A stretch of DNA of 33,665 nucleotides from UBA3871 sp002392265 (GCA_946614255.1 CAMOGS010000070.1:1-33665), one strand, 5' to 3'. Shown: positions 25,037 to 33,500, numbered from the stretch's first letter. Translations and numbers: made by a program. Notes: a model not told the origin generated them from the letters alone.

Positions 25037-25130
25037 TGTTCTGTTATTACGGGCGGTCCTCTGGGCGCAATCTGCGTATTTTATTTTGATCCACGAACGT
25101 CTTGGGAAGGAAGGAGGAGAATAACACAAA

Positions 25131-25481
25131 ATGGATATTATTAATGCAATCACACAGGAATACAAAAAGGAAAATCTTCCAAAGCTTGGTATCGGTGACA
25201 CAGTAAAGGTTCACATCAAGATCAAGGAAGGTAACAGAGAAAGAATTCAGGTTTTTGAAGGCTACATCCTCAAGATGCAGAATGGCGGCATCAGCGAGAC
25301 TTTCACAGTTAGAAAGCTTGCTTCAGGCGTAGGCGTAGAAAAGACATTCCCTGTGCACTCACCAATGATCGAAAAGATCGAGGTTATTCGTAAGGGTGAT
25401 GTTAGAAGAGCAAAGCTCAACTACATGCGCGAGCGTACAGGCAAGGCCAGCAGAGTCAAGAGCAAGGAAATCGAAAAATAA
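25131..25481 (+). CDS. rplS: 50S ribosomal protein L19
   Basis: L19 lies at the 30S-50S interface. The 116-residue protein shows PKLGIGDTVKVHIKIKEG, ERIQVFEGYILKMQNGG, the SETFTVRKLASGVGVEKTFPVHSP signature and the RKGDVRRAKLNYMRERTGKASRVK tail. Length matches the family. ATG at 25131 has AAGGAGGAG before it. A terminator follows directly, so rbgA is not simply cotranscribed. Confidence 0.98.
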   Translation: MDIINAITQEYKKENLPKLGIGDTVKVHIKIKEGNRERIQVFEGYILKMQNGGISETFTVRKLASGVGVEKTFPVHSPMIEKIEVIRKGDVRRAKLNYMRERTGKASRVKSKEIEK

Positions 25482-25491
25482 TCGTTTTCTC

Positions 25492-25517
25492 AGGGGAACC
25501 TATGGTTCCCCTTTTTA
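25492..25517 (+). terminator. intrinsic terminator after rplS
   Basis: GGGGAACC (25493-25500), loop TAT, GGTTCCCC (25504-25511), then TTTTT. An eight-base perfect stem with a T run, 11 bases after the rplS stop. Confidence 0.9.
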
Positions 25518-25619
25518 TTTATATTATTTATATCATGTTATATTATGCGCTTATGCGGTCTCGGTACGGGCATACATTGTTACGCCTGCCGAAAACCGAA
25601 CACAGAACGGATGGAAAAG

Positions 25620-26516
25620 ATGAGCTTGGAAAACATTAACTGGTATCCCGGTCATATGAAAAAGACCAGGGAACTGATTGCGGAAAATCTAAAGATGGTG
25701 GATGTTGTCATAGAGGTAATAGATGCGCGCATCCCTGTTTCGAGCAGAAATCCAATCGTAGGCGATCTGGTTTCCGGAAAGCCTCGTATTATAGTTTTAA
25801 ATAAAAGCGATCTCGCAGACGAGAATGCAAATGCCGCGTGGATTGATTATTTTAAATCCGAAGGCTTCACGGCGATGCCGCTTAACTGCATGACCGGTTC
25901 AGGCATACAGGGACTGCTGAAGGAGCTTGAAAAGATGCAGGACAAAAAGAACGAAGGCCAGGTCAGGAAAAAGCAGCTCCGCATGATGATTGTCGGTGTG
26001 CCGAATGTCGGCAAGTCCTCTCTGATAAATCGTCTGACAGGCAAAAAATCCGCAAAGACAGGCGACAGACCGGGCGTCACAAAGGGCAAGCAGTGGCTCT
26101 CAATTGAAAACGGCATGCAGCTTTTAGATACGCCGGGAATACTCTGGCCAAAGTTTGAGGACCCGAAGGTAGGTCTTAATCTGGCATTCTGCGGCTCGAT
26201 AAAGGACGAAATCCTCGACACGCCTTCTCTGGCTCTCGAGCTGATTACGGTACTGAGACAGGACTACCTTAATATGCTGACCGCACGCTACAAGCTGACC
26301 GAATCGGACCTCGAGGTCGACGAGTACGAGCTTTCCATGTCGGACGATGCCGAAAAGACGACATCTCTTGCCATAATGGAAGCCATCTGCCGCCGCAGAG
26401 GCTGGATACTGCCGGGGAAACGCATTGACTATGAACGCGGTGGGCGTACCATCCTCGATGAGTTCCGCTCGGCTACAATAGGTCGAATCACACTGGAACA
26501 TCTGCCCTTAAAATGA
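25620..26516 (+). CDS. rbgA: ribosome biogenesis GTPase RbgA (YlqF)
   Basis: RbgA acts late in 50S assembly. It is a circularly permuted GTPase, and the order of motifs shows it: NINWYPGHM at the N-terminus, G4 NKSDL (61-65), then the P-loop GVPNVGKSS (126-134), the switch Thr in GDRPGVTKGKQ and DTPG (170-173), with a C-terminal helical ANTAR-like domain. Frames open back to 25545, and ATGs stand at 25611 and 25620; the word GGATGG five bases before 25620 and family alignment (short lead before WYPGHM) favour 25620, giving 298 residues. rplS-rbgA is a usual Firmicute neighbourhood, though lepB and rnhB are missing here. Confidence 0.95.
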   Translation: MSLENINWYPGHMKKTRELIAENLKMVDVVIEVIDARIPVSSRNPIVGDLVSGKPRIIVLNKSDLADENANAAWIDYFKSEGFTAMPLNCMTGSGIQGLLKELEKMQDKKNEGQVRKKQLRMMIVGVPNVGKSSLINRLTGKKSAKTGDRPGVTKGKQWLSIENGMQLLDTPGILWPKFEDPKVGLNLAFCGSIKDEILDTPSLALELITVLRQDYLNMLTARYKLTESDLEVDEYELSMSDDAEKTTSLAIMEAICRRRGWILPGKRIDYERGGRTILDEFRSATIGRITLEHLPLK

Positions 26517-26519
26517 GCA

Positions 26520-26550
26520 AAAAAATAGAAATGAACCGCAATGCGGTTCA
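26520..26550 (-). terminator. terminator after the CobW/DUF1980 gene
   Basis: On the minus strand TGAACCGC and GCGGTTCA (26550-26532) form a stem with a three-base loop, followed by ATTTCTATTTTTTT. It lies 155 bases after the gene's stop, so the transcript would have a long 3' tail holding a GGCC-GTTA-GGCC hairpin (about 26591-26602). Confidence 0.65.
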
Positions 26551-26706
26551 CCCCTATTGAGATAAAATAAGTTGGAGTATATTATGAATAGGCCTAACGG
26601 CCGCCTTTTCAAAGTTAATCCGTTTTGTTTTCCTTTTGTAATTTTAATATACACCATGCCTTGCAACAAAACTGCAAGCATCTGAAAAATATTTTAATAA
26701 ATTTTT

Positions 26707-27669
26707 TTATGAGAATGTGGCCACTTCTTCTACCGGAGGAGCGGCCTTTTTATATTCCTTTACATTCAGTATCGGACCCTCTTCACCGTAAACCGGGTGA
26801 TAGCCGACGGAGATTCTTCCGGTAAGCTTGTACCACTCTCCGTGCTTTAGTTTCTTTTCACATTCCGGATATGTACCAATCAGACCCGCAAACTGAATAT
26901 CTTCTACGCAGCAGGTCATAACATGTCTTCCGAAAATGAAGACCGAGCTCGGCAGGTCATTTCCGACCAGACATCTGCCCTTTACGGAAACCGTTTTACC
27001 CTCGTATTTCTGAGGCTCCTCGTTTATATCTCTGTACCAAAGGGCATAATCCACATCTCGAATCTCGATTACATCCGCATTTATGTCAAACGGCAGCGGA
27101 TCCTCTATATCGTCAAGCTCTATGCGGTCATCTCCAAACTCGTAAATAATGTCCGCACTTCTGTTTGCAGCCCTGACAATTTTGTGGAACTCATCCTTGC
27201 TCATGTCGTCGGTGAAGCGGTTGAATACAATCATCTCCATGGCGTTTAGCTTGTCGTACATGAGATTCCTCATGTTTTTATTGTACACCATAAACGTCGT
27301 TGCATCAACCACCATCAGAATCTGGTAAATCATCCATTTCTGAGGCATAGCCTCGTAGAACGATTTCATCATCCACATGCCGTTGTATTCCACCAGAACC
27401 TGCTCCGCCATATATTTATCCGTGAGCTTTTGAAGGTTCTCGGGGTTGAGCTCGCTTTCGCTGCCAATGGTTTCTATGAAAATGTTCGGGGCAGAGAATT
27501 TTTTCGGATTATATTCATTTTCACCCTCTTCACACACGAGAAGCAGTGTCCTCTCGCCACGGCAAAAATCATTTCCCTCCAGAACTCCCTGCATAAAGTC
27601 CGTCTTGCCTGCTTCGAGGAAGCCGACAAAAACATATACAGGTATTTCCTTTTTCTTTGCTTTAAGCAT
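26707..27669 (-). CDS. CobW-like P-loop protein with DUF1980-like C-terminus
   Basis: This 320-residue protein starts with a G3E-family P-loop, FVGFLEAGKTDF (14-25), and has MVVDATTF and a guanine-type FNRFTDD motif, so it is a CobW-like GTPase, although the CxCC metal motif of the family is absent. From about residue 215 the sequence (KTVSVKGRCLV, GRHVMTCCVEDIQFAGL, GEWYKLTGRI) resembles DUF1980 (YcgQ) C-terminal domains, which occur with CobW proteins in zinc-related loci. ATG at 27669 follows AGAGGT. It is 23 bases after the His-rich CobW gene, so the two are one transcript and probably act on one metal. The metal is inferred, not shown. Confidence 0.8.
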   Translation of the reverse strand: MLKAKKKEIPVYVFVGFLEAGKTDFMQGVLEGNDFCRGERTLLLVCEEGENEYNPKKFSAPNIFIETIGSESELNPENLQKLTDKYMAEQVLVEYNGMWMMKSFYEAMPQKWMIYQILMVVDATTFMVYNKNMRNLMYDKLNAMEMIVFNRFTDDMSKDEFHKIVRAANRSADIIYEFGDDRIELDDIEDPLPFDINADVIEIRDVDYALWYRDINEEPQKYEGKTVSVKGRCLVGNDLPSSVFIFGRHVMTCCVEDIQFAGLIGTYPECEKKLKHGEWYKLTGRISVGYHPVYGEEGPILNVKEYKKAAPPVEEVATFS

Positions 27670-27692
27670 TTTGGTACCTCTGATATCCCAAT

Positions 27693-28799
27693 TTATTTCA
27701 GGAAGGCCTTCTTTATTTCATCCTGATTGAGCTTTGAACCGATCACACAGATTCTGCCCGTAAGCCCCGCAGCCGCACCGGTTCTGACCTCCGGCTCGCC
27801 CGGCACATAATCAAACTGCATCCAGCCGTCCTCTGAAGGAACGATGCCCTTTGCACGAAGCACAAGCCCGAACTTTTCCTCATTTTCAAGGCCTGCCAGC
27901 ACCTCTTCGAGTGCCTTCGGTTCGAACTTTCTCGCCGTCTCGATGCCTATGGACTCGAAAATCTCGTCTGCATCGTGGTGATGGTGATGGCCGTGGCAGC
28001 AGCAATCCTCTTCGCCCTCATGATGGTGCTCGTGCTCGTGGTCGTGATGGTGGTGATGGTGATCGTGCTCATGGTCATGGCAGCACTCGCCGTGCTCATT
28101 ATCGTGGTCATGGTCATGGCAGCACTCACCATGTTCGTGATGATGCTCATGGTCGTGATGATGGTGATGCTCGTGCTCCTCGAGCTCGTGGAGTGCTTCC
28201 TTGAGAGTGCTTCCGCTCTCCATTGCCTCGTGGATTTGCTTTGCATCAAGCTCCGACCAGTCGGTTGTGATGATAGCCGCATCGTGATTGAGCTCACGCA
28301 GCATCTCTACCGCCTTTTCTATTTTTTCCTCTGAAACGCCCGCAACGTGGCTTAAAATCACTGCGTTGGCGCTTTCTATCTGGTTATTGAAGAACTCGCC
28401 AAAGTTCTTCATGTACATTGCACATTTCTTTGCATCAACAACCGCAATGGTGCCGGAAAGTTCGAGGTCCGCATCCGCTCCCGCAACTGCGGCGATTATA
28501 TCGGAAAGCTTGCCGACGCCGGACGGCTCGATGATGATGCGATCCGGATTGAACTTTTCAACCACCTGATGAATCGCCTTTGTGAAATCGCCCACGAGTG
28601 TGCAGCAGATGCATCCGCTGTTCATCTCTGTGATTTCAATGCCTGCGTCCTTTAAGAAGTCGCTGTCTATGCCGATATCGCCAAACTCGTTTTCAATCAG
28701 CACGACCTGCTCGCCCTTGTATGCTTCAGCGATAAGTTTTCTGATAAGTGTAGTTTTTCCTGCTCCCAGGAATCCCGAAAATATATCTACCTTTGCCAT
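27693..28799 (-). CDS. CobW-family metal chaperone GTPase with His/Cys-rich insert
   Basis: This 368-residue G3E GTPase of the CobW/ZNG1 kind has the P-loop FSGFLGAGKTT (7-17), the metal motif GCICCTL with C63, C65 and C66, and EPSGVGK (91-97). The usual NKxD guanine motif is replaced by SHVA (150-153). Residues about 204-277 are almost only His, Asp, Glu and Cys, with EHGECCHDH repeated at a 13-residue period; such inserts bind Zn, Ni or Co. The CobW C-terminal domain follows (about 285-368). A frame opens at 28853, but the ATG at 28799 has AAAGGAGAG before it. No Zur-like box was recognised upstream. Confidence 0.92.
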   Translation of the reverse strand: MAKVDIFSGFLGAGKTTLIRKLIAEAYKGEQVVLIENEFGDIGIDSDFLKDAGIEITEMNSGCICCTLVGDFTKAIHQVVEKFNPDRIIIEPSGVGKLSDIIAAVAGADADLELSGTIAVVDAKKCAMYMKNFGEFFNNQIESANAVILSHVAGVSEEKIEKAVEMLRELNHDAAIITTDWSELDAKQIHEAMESGSTLKEALHELEEHEHHHHHDHEHHHEHGECCHDHDHDNEHGECCHDHEHDHHHHHHDHEHEHHHEGEEDCCCHGHHHHHDADEIFESIGIETARKFEPKALEEVLAGLENEEKFGLVLRAKGIVPSEDGWMQFDYVPGEPEVRTGAAAGLTGRICVIGSKLNQDEIKKAFLK

Positions 28800-28835
28800 A
28801 ATCTCTCTCCTTTCGCGCCTCATCGCGCAACGAAT

Positions 28836-28864
28836 ATTATACCACAAAATCAAGGATTTTTAAA
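28836..28864 (-). promoter_or_regulatory. promoter of the two CobW-family genes
   Basis: On the minus strand an extended -10 TGG-TATAAT (28844-28836) has a poor -35, TTTAAA (28864-28859), 17 bases off. The 121-bp inverted repeat ends only three bases upstream of that -35. Confidence 0.6.
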
Positions 28865-28866
28865 CT

Positions 28867-28987
28867 GCGACGCAGGAAAAATGTTCTGTAACGAGGAAAA
28901 AGAGGGATTGGACTCGCAGCGTACACGTAGTACGTGAGAATCCAATCCCGAATTTTGACAAAGTTACAGGTTATTTTAACGCGTCGC
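28867..28987. repeat. 121-bp imperfect inverted repeat (MITE-like or dispersed hairpin element)
   Basis: The ends GCGACGC (28867-28873) and GCGTCGC (28981-28987) are inverted copies, and so are inner blocks CTGTAAC (28885-28891, with GTTACAG at 28963-28969) and GGGATTGGA (28904-28912, with TCCAATCCC at 28941-28949). The centre holds CGTAC and GTACG. On the minus strand the central stem is followed by TCTTTTTCC, so it may also stop the aldolase transcript. Its right end overlaps the last three codons and stop of the aldolase gene. No coding frame is in it. Confidence 0.85.
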
Positions 28988-29842
28988 CAAAGCATCGCGG
29001 GCGGCATTTTCTAGGAGACATGCATTATTAAATGCCGCCGGCAAATCCTTGCCGCAGACTATCATGCCGTGGTGTGACATGATTGCGCCAAGCCCGCTGC
29101 CCACCGCCTTCGCAGTATTACGGGCAAGCTTTTTACTGCCCGCAAAGCCGTACTTTGCAAGGTGAACGGTTTCCCCAAACACCTCTGCCGCTTCACCGGT
29201 CAGCTTCATTTCCTTTTCGCAGGCCGAATATACCGAGCAGTAAGTGCTGTGCGTATGGATTATCGCATTGATTTCGGGGCGAGATGCATAAAGCATTGCG
29301 TGGAGGCCGCGCTCGCTTGTCGGCTTCAGTCCCTTCGGATCGTACTCGAGGGTGTCGATGTCGACCCTTACCATATCGGCTGCTCTGAGGCTTGCATAAT
29401 CAATGCCGCTCGGTGTTACCAGAATCGTCTTTTCGTCCAGTCTGACAGAAAGATTGCCCCAGGTTCCCTGAACGAGATCCTCTGAAACCAGGCGATTCCC
29501 ATATTCAACCAGAGCCTCACGAAGCGCAATTTCACGCTCCGTCGCATCGCTTGGCATCTTTATCCTTTCAAGCGCCTGCGCCACCTTTTCCTTGTCCTCA
29601 CCCTCGGTATTTCTGGAGTACTTCTTTACGTAAACGTAATGCTCCAGATTCGCGCGAAACCACCCGAGCGGCTTTACTCCGCCCAGCTTTTTGCCCGCTT
29701 CATATACCAGCTTTGCTTTATCCAAAACGAATCTCGCAATAGCCTTTTCTCTGTCGCTCCTGCCCGTAATCTCCTGCTCAAAACTGAAGACAGGGCCTAT
29801 TATCTGAGCTGTATCGTCCAAAAACGCTTTAATCTTTGGCAT
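28976..29842 (-). CDS. class II aldolase/adducin-family sugar-phosphate aldolase
   Basis: This zinc-type aldolase would split a phosphorylated ketose or acid. The C-terminal 180 residues have the family motifs GTWGNLS (126-132), TPSGIDY (143-149), the catalytic glutamate in TSERGLH (Glu177), the metal histidines IIHTHST (His196, His198) and SHHGM (256-260). An N-terminal helical region of about 100 residues is extra to FucA/RhaD-type enzymes. A frame opens at 29896, but the ATG at 29842, with AAGGGGGAAAA before it, is better and gives 288 residues. It begins 13 bases after the FGGY kinase gene. The stop overlaps the 121-bp inverted repeat. Substrate unknown. Confidence 0.88.
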   Translation of the reverse strand: MPKIKAFLDDTAQIIGPVFSFEQEITGRSDREKAIARFVLDKAKLVYEAGKKLGGVKPLGWFRANLEHYVYVKKYSRNTEGEDKEKVAQALERIKMPSDATEREIALREALVEYGNRLVSEDLVQGTWGNLSVRLDEKTILVTPSGIDYASLRAADMVRVDIDTLEYDPKGLKPTSERGLHAMLYASRPEINAIIHTHSTYCSVYSACEKEMKLTGEAAEVFGETVHLAKYGFAGSKKLARNTAKAVGSGLGAIMSHHGMIVCGKDLPAAFNNACLLENAARDALATR

Positions 29843-29855
29843 CAAATTTTCCCCC

Positions 29856-31391
29856 TTAGATTTCACCCTCGAAACGCTTTGCGTTTGATCTGGCATAAGG
29901 TTTTTTCAGGCTGTAATAAACTTGCTTGTAATCCTCGAACAGGCTGTCGTACACGCTTTTTCGCTGTTCATTTGGGTGATACTGCTTTTTCACGTGAACA
30001 AACTGCTTTACCTCTTCAAAGCCGCCGAGGTGTCCCAGCCCTATCATGGCAACAACTGCAGCGCCCAGCGCTCCCGAGTTTCTCGGATCATCGAGCACTT
30101 CAAAGGACCTGCCGGTAACATCGGCCAGGATCTGCATCCAAGGTTCATTCAGTGCCCCTCCGCCGATAACGCGGAAATTGTCGCATGTGAATCCGTAATC
30201 ACTCCTGTAGTTTTCCATAATCCAGCGCAGGTTATATGCGATGCCCTCGTAAAGAGCCTTCATAAAATGCGCCTTTGTGTGGTCCATGGAGAGGTTATAT
30301 ATGGTAGCTCTGGCGGTAGTATCGCTGACTGGGCAGCGCTCGCCGAGCATCCACGGTGTAATCACCAGATGGTCGCTGCCCGCAGGGACACCGCTCACCT
30401 GCTCGTTTAAATACTCCCAGATTCCGGCCTCACCGTATTTTTCCAGCTCAGCCGAAAAGAAATTATCTATCATCCACTGGAGGTTTGCCCCTGCGGACTC
30501 TGTTATACCCGCAATCAGCAGCATTTCCTTGTCTGCAGACTGAATAGGTGCCGCACCGTGTTTGAATTTATCCTTGTCGCGCGTTGCGACAGATACCCAT
30601 GCGGATGTTCCGAGGTAGATATGGCAATCACCGTCTCCTACCATGCCCGATCCGACAGCCGCTGCCTGAACATCATCGCAGCCGCCGAAAACCGGAGTTC
30701 CCTGGCAAAGCCCCATCTGCGCCGCCGCTTCAGGCAGCAGCACGCCCACCAGATCGGTGCTTGTCACCAGACTTGGCAGCTTTTCCATATCCATTCCGAC
30801 CATCTTCAGGACACTCATCCATTCCTTCTTTTTCAGATCAAGCGCAAATGCGGAAGCTCCCGAAATCTCGGTTACCATTTTCCCCGTGCATTTGTACTTC
30901 ATCCAGCCGTTCACGTCGAGGATTTTGTATATGCGCTGCCAGAGCTGCGGCCTTTCCTCCTTTAGCCAGATGACCTTTGCCAGAACGTCTTTTCCCATAA
31001 TCGGCGTCCCGCTGAACATCTTGAATATCTTTTCTCCACCGACCTTTCTCATGATAGCCTTTGCCTGCTTTTCAGCACGGCCGTCCACCCATGTGATGTT
31101 TCTGTAGAGCAGCTCTCCTTTTTCGTCAACGGGAATTATGCCCTGAGCCTGAGTCGAGAATACTACGCCTTTTACGTCCGAAGGGTCTATGCCCTGCTCC
31201 TCGATTATGCGTGCGCTTGCTTTGCAGCTCGCATTCCAATAGTCCATCGGCTCCTGCTCTACCCATGCGGGCTGAGGATAAAATGTCGGATAGTCTTCCT
31301 TTGCTGTGGCAATGATATTTCCTTCAAAATCTACTAATGCTGCTTTATCGCTCGATGTCCCCAAATCGTGGGCCATAATGTAGCTTGCCAT
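29856..31391 (-). CDS. FGGY-family carbohydrate kinase
   Basis: This 511-residue kinase uses ATP to phosphorylate a sugar or polyol. The first half starts with IMAHDLGTSSDKAALVD (the phosphate loop), the catalytic-aspartate block is GGCDDVQAAAVGSG (236-249), GTSAWVSV is the second phosphate loop, and VIGGGALNEPWMQILADVTGR gives the adenosine region. The pattern is that of xylulokinase-like members, but the substrate can not be told from it. ATG at 31391 follows GAGAGG. It lies between an aminotransferase (15 bases upstream) and a class II aldolase (13 bases downstream), an arrangement that suggests phosphorylation of a transamination product before aldol cleavage. Confidence 0.9.
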   Translation of the reverse strand: MASYIMAHDLGTSSDKAALVDFEGNIIATAKEDYPTFYPQPAWVEQEPMDYWNASCKASARIIEEQGIDPSDVKGVVFSTQAQGIIPVDEKGELLYRNITWVDGRAEKQAKAIMRKVGGEKIFKMFSGTPIMGKDVLAKVIWLKEERPQLWQRIYKILDVNGWMKYKCTGKMVTEISGASAFALDLKKKEWMSVLKMVGMDMEKLPSLVTSTDLVGVLLPEAAAQMGLCQGTPVFGGCDDVQAAAVGSGMVGDGDCHIYLGTSAWVSVATRDKDKFKHGAAPIQSADKEMLLIAGITESAGANLQWMIDNFFSAELEKYGEAGIWEYLNEQVSGVPAGSDHLVITPWMLGERCPVSDTTARATIYNLSMDHTKAHFMKALYEGIAYNLRWIMENYRSDYGFTCDNFRVIGGGALNEPWMQILADVTGRSFEVLDDPRNSGALGAAVVAMIGLGHLGGFEEVKQFVHVKKQYHPNEQRKSVYDSLFEDYKQVYYSLKKPYARSNAKRFEGEI

Positions 31392-31406
31392 CTCTTTTTC
31401 CTCTCT

Positions 31407-32903
31407 TTATTTCAGAAGGCCCTTGTCAGTCTTCTTTACGTGCCTAAATACTTCTTCAAAACGATTCAGTGCCTCGTCAATGACTTCATCGGTATCAGCC
31501 AGTGATGTGTACAGGCGGCTGCCTGCAAGCGTTACGATACCGTTTGCCATATAAGCCGCTCCCATTCTTTCCATGGAATCCTTTCTTTCATACATCATAT
31601 CCTTGTGCTTCAGAATTCCGAGAGCTGACTTTAACATACATCTCGACGAGAAGTCAAAGCTCATTGCAGCTGCACACTCAAGGTGCACGATCGAGCCCTG
31701 ATTGTATGCCACAAACGGCAGCCCGTATTTATCGACAAGCATCTTCAGTCCGTCGCAGAGTCTGTCTCCCGCACGGCCTGCTACTTCGCAAGCGTTGGTT
31801 CTCTCAATTTCCTTGATTGCCACATAACCCGCCATAGCCGAGAGCGGATTAGCCGAAAGCGTGCCACCCACATAAGCTCTGTGCCCCTTGTTGCCGAGAC
31901 CTGCCGCCATAATGGAAGCATACTTGCGCTTGCCGCCTACGCCGCCCGCAGCCGGATAGCCGCCTGCCACGATCTTGCCGAAAACTGTGAGGTCAGGCAC
32001 TACGTCAAAGTAGCCCTGAGCACCGCCGAGGCCCACTCTGAAGCCTGTAACAACTTCGTCGAAAATAAGCAGTGCACCGTACTTGTCGCAAAGCTCTCTG
32101 ACGCCCTTGTTGTAGTCTTTTGAAATCGGGCGTGTGCCGCTTTCAGGGCCAACCGGTTCTACGAGAACTGCAGCGGTGCCGCCCTTGAGCTTGTTTCTCT
32201 TCAGCGTTGCTTCGAGGAAGTCGAGGTCGTTAGGCTTAACCTCGTCTGTTGCAGCGTATGCGCCCTTTGGAATGCCGTGCGATTCGAGCAGGTTTCTCGA
32301 GCCCGGAATCTTCAGACCGTAAACGAGCTGGTCGGACCAGCCGTGGTAAGCGCCGCCCGCCTTTATAATTCTCTTGTGGCCGGTTGCGATGCGGGCAATT
32401 CTGATTGCTGCCATATCCGCTTCGGTACCGGAGCCGAGCATACGGAACATTTCAACGTTCGGCATATGCTTATTGATTTCCTTTGCGATTAAGAGTTCGC
32501 TCTCGTGGAGCAGACCCGTAACAGGTCCGCAGGTGTTTATAACCTCGATTGCTGCTTCCCTGATAGGATCATAGTTCGAGCCTAAAATTGTAGGGCCGCC
32601 TGCCTGGAGGAAGTCAATGTACTCATTGCCGTCCTGGTCCACAAGATATGCTCCCTTTGCCTGCTTGAAGGCCACAGGGAAAGGCTTGTTGAATGCGAGG
32701 TTGTGCTGAACGCCGCCCGGTAGATAGTTTTTTGCTTCGTCATAGATTTTGCGTGACTCTCTGCATTTTTCGTCGTAATACTTCATTACCACGTTGTTGT
32801 AGTAGTCATCGTCAACCTCCCAAATGTTCTGGTTCTTTAGTTTGTCAAGTCTTGCATTAATTTCAGCCGGGTCATCCCATCTGCTGATGCCACAATTTTT
32901 CAT
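31407..32903 (-). CDS. class III PLP-dependent aminotransferase (GSA-aminomutase-like)
   Basis: This 498-residue enzyme has the fold of class III aminotransferases, near glutamate-1-semialdehyde aminomutase. PLP-site residues are LGSGTEAD (157-164), YHGW (186-189), IFDEVVTGFR (280-289) and the Schiff-base lysine Lys310 in VFGKIVAGGYP. An N-terminal extension of about 50 residues (WDDPAEINARLDKLK) is not in HemL. The C-terminus ends with TSLADTDEVIDEALNRFEEV. No other heme gene is near, so heme synthesis is unlikely. The same family includes amino-alcohol phospho-lyases. ATG at 32903 has CGGAGG. It follows tetR by 25 bases and precedes the kinase by 15. Confidence 0.9.
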   Translation of the reverse strand: MKNCGISRWDDPAEINARLDKLKNQNIWEVDDDYYNNVVMKYYDEKCRESRKIYDEAKNYLPGGVQHNLAFNKPFPVAFKQAKGAYLVDQDGNEYIDFLQAGGPTILGSNYDPIREAAIEVINTCGPVTGLLHESELLIAKEINKHMPNVEMFRMLGSGTEADMAAIRIARIATGHKRIIKAGGAYHGWSDQLVYGLKIPGSRNLLESHGIPKGAYAATDEVKPNDLDFLEATLKRNKLKGGTAAVLVEPVGPESGTRPISKDYNKGVRELCDKYGALLIFDEVVTGFRVGLGGAQGYFDVVPDLTVFGKIVAGGYPAAGGVGGKRKYASIMAAGLGNKGHRAYVGGTLSANPLSAMAGYVAIKEIERTNACEVAGRAGDRLCDGLKMLVDKYGLPFVAYNQGSIVHLECAAAMSFDFSSRCMLKSALGILKHKDMMYERKDSMERMGAAYMANGIVTLAGSRLYTSLADTDEVIDEALNRFEEVFRHVKKTDKGLLK

Positions 32904-32928
32904 TGTATTTACCTCCGTTTATTATGTT

Positions 32929-33495
32929 CTATGCTTTCAGCAGCTTGTCCAGCATTGAAGAAAACTGCTTGTTTAATTTCTTTGCATCAAATTTGAGTCC
33001 GTTCATCAGATAGTGGCTGACCATCCCATAGTAAGAACCGATAATCATCATGTTGAGTTCTTCGATTTCGGCTTTTGACATTTCATCTTTACCCGGCAGA
33101 TTGCCTGTGATGGTCTTTTCGATTTCTATGATGGACTTACTTTTTTCACCGTTTACTAAAGCTGTAACTATCAGCTGTACCATCAATCTCGGATAGTAAG
33201 TGGTGTCCTGAATCAGCTTTGCAAAGAACTCTCTGATCAGCTTTTCACCTGTGAGTCCCGCTGCCTGACAGTGCTCATTGATGTCGTTTATTTCCTGCTC
33301 ATAAATTGCTGACATCAGCTCACTTGATGATGCGAAATGATTGAAGACGGTGCTCCTGCAGACATCTGCCGCCTCCGCAATCTGGCCGAATGTTACATTT
33401 TCGATTCCGTTCTTTTCATAAAGAATCTTTGCCTGATGCATTATTTTTATCTTGCTGCGCTCACTTTTTCTGAGTCTCTTTTGTTTTGTTTCCAT
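32929..33495 (-). CDS. TetR/AcrR-family transcriptional regulator
   Basis: This 188-residue regulator has an N-terminal three-helix DNA-binding domain (about 10-60) with NVTFGQIAEAADVCRSTVFNHFAS as the recognition part, then an all-helical ligand domain. Met-rich MMIIGSYYGMVSHYLMNG near the C-terminus is typical of TetR dimer helices. The first gene of the aminotransferase-kinase-aldolase unit, on the same strand, with the next start 25 bases away, it likely senses the pathway substrate and controls its own operon. ATG at 33495 has AGGAGA about ten bases before, inside the end of the upstream gene. No operator was identified. Confidence 0.93.
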   Translation of the reverse strand: METKQKRLRKSERSKIKIMHQAKILYEKNGIENVTFGQIAEAADVCRSTVFNHFASSSELMSAIYEQEINDINEHCQAAGLTGEKLIREFFAKLIQDTTYYPRLMVQLIVTALVNGEKSKSIIEIEKTITGNLPGKDEMSKAEIEELNMMIIGSYYGMVSHYLMNGLKFDAKKLNKQFSSMLDKLLKA

Positions 33496-33500
33496 AGCTT

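Noticed and set aside
27851..28334. Frames opposite and beside the His-rich CobW gene
   Set aside because: They are low-complexity shadows of the His/Asp/Glu codons; the CobW motifs on the minus strand are decisive.
31407..32903. hemL (heme synthesis)
   Set aside because: N-terminal extension and the kinase-aldolase neighbours argue against it; no other heme gene nearby.
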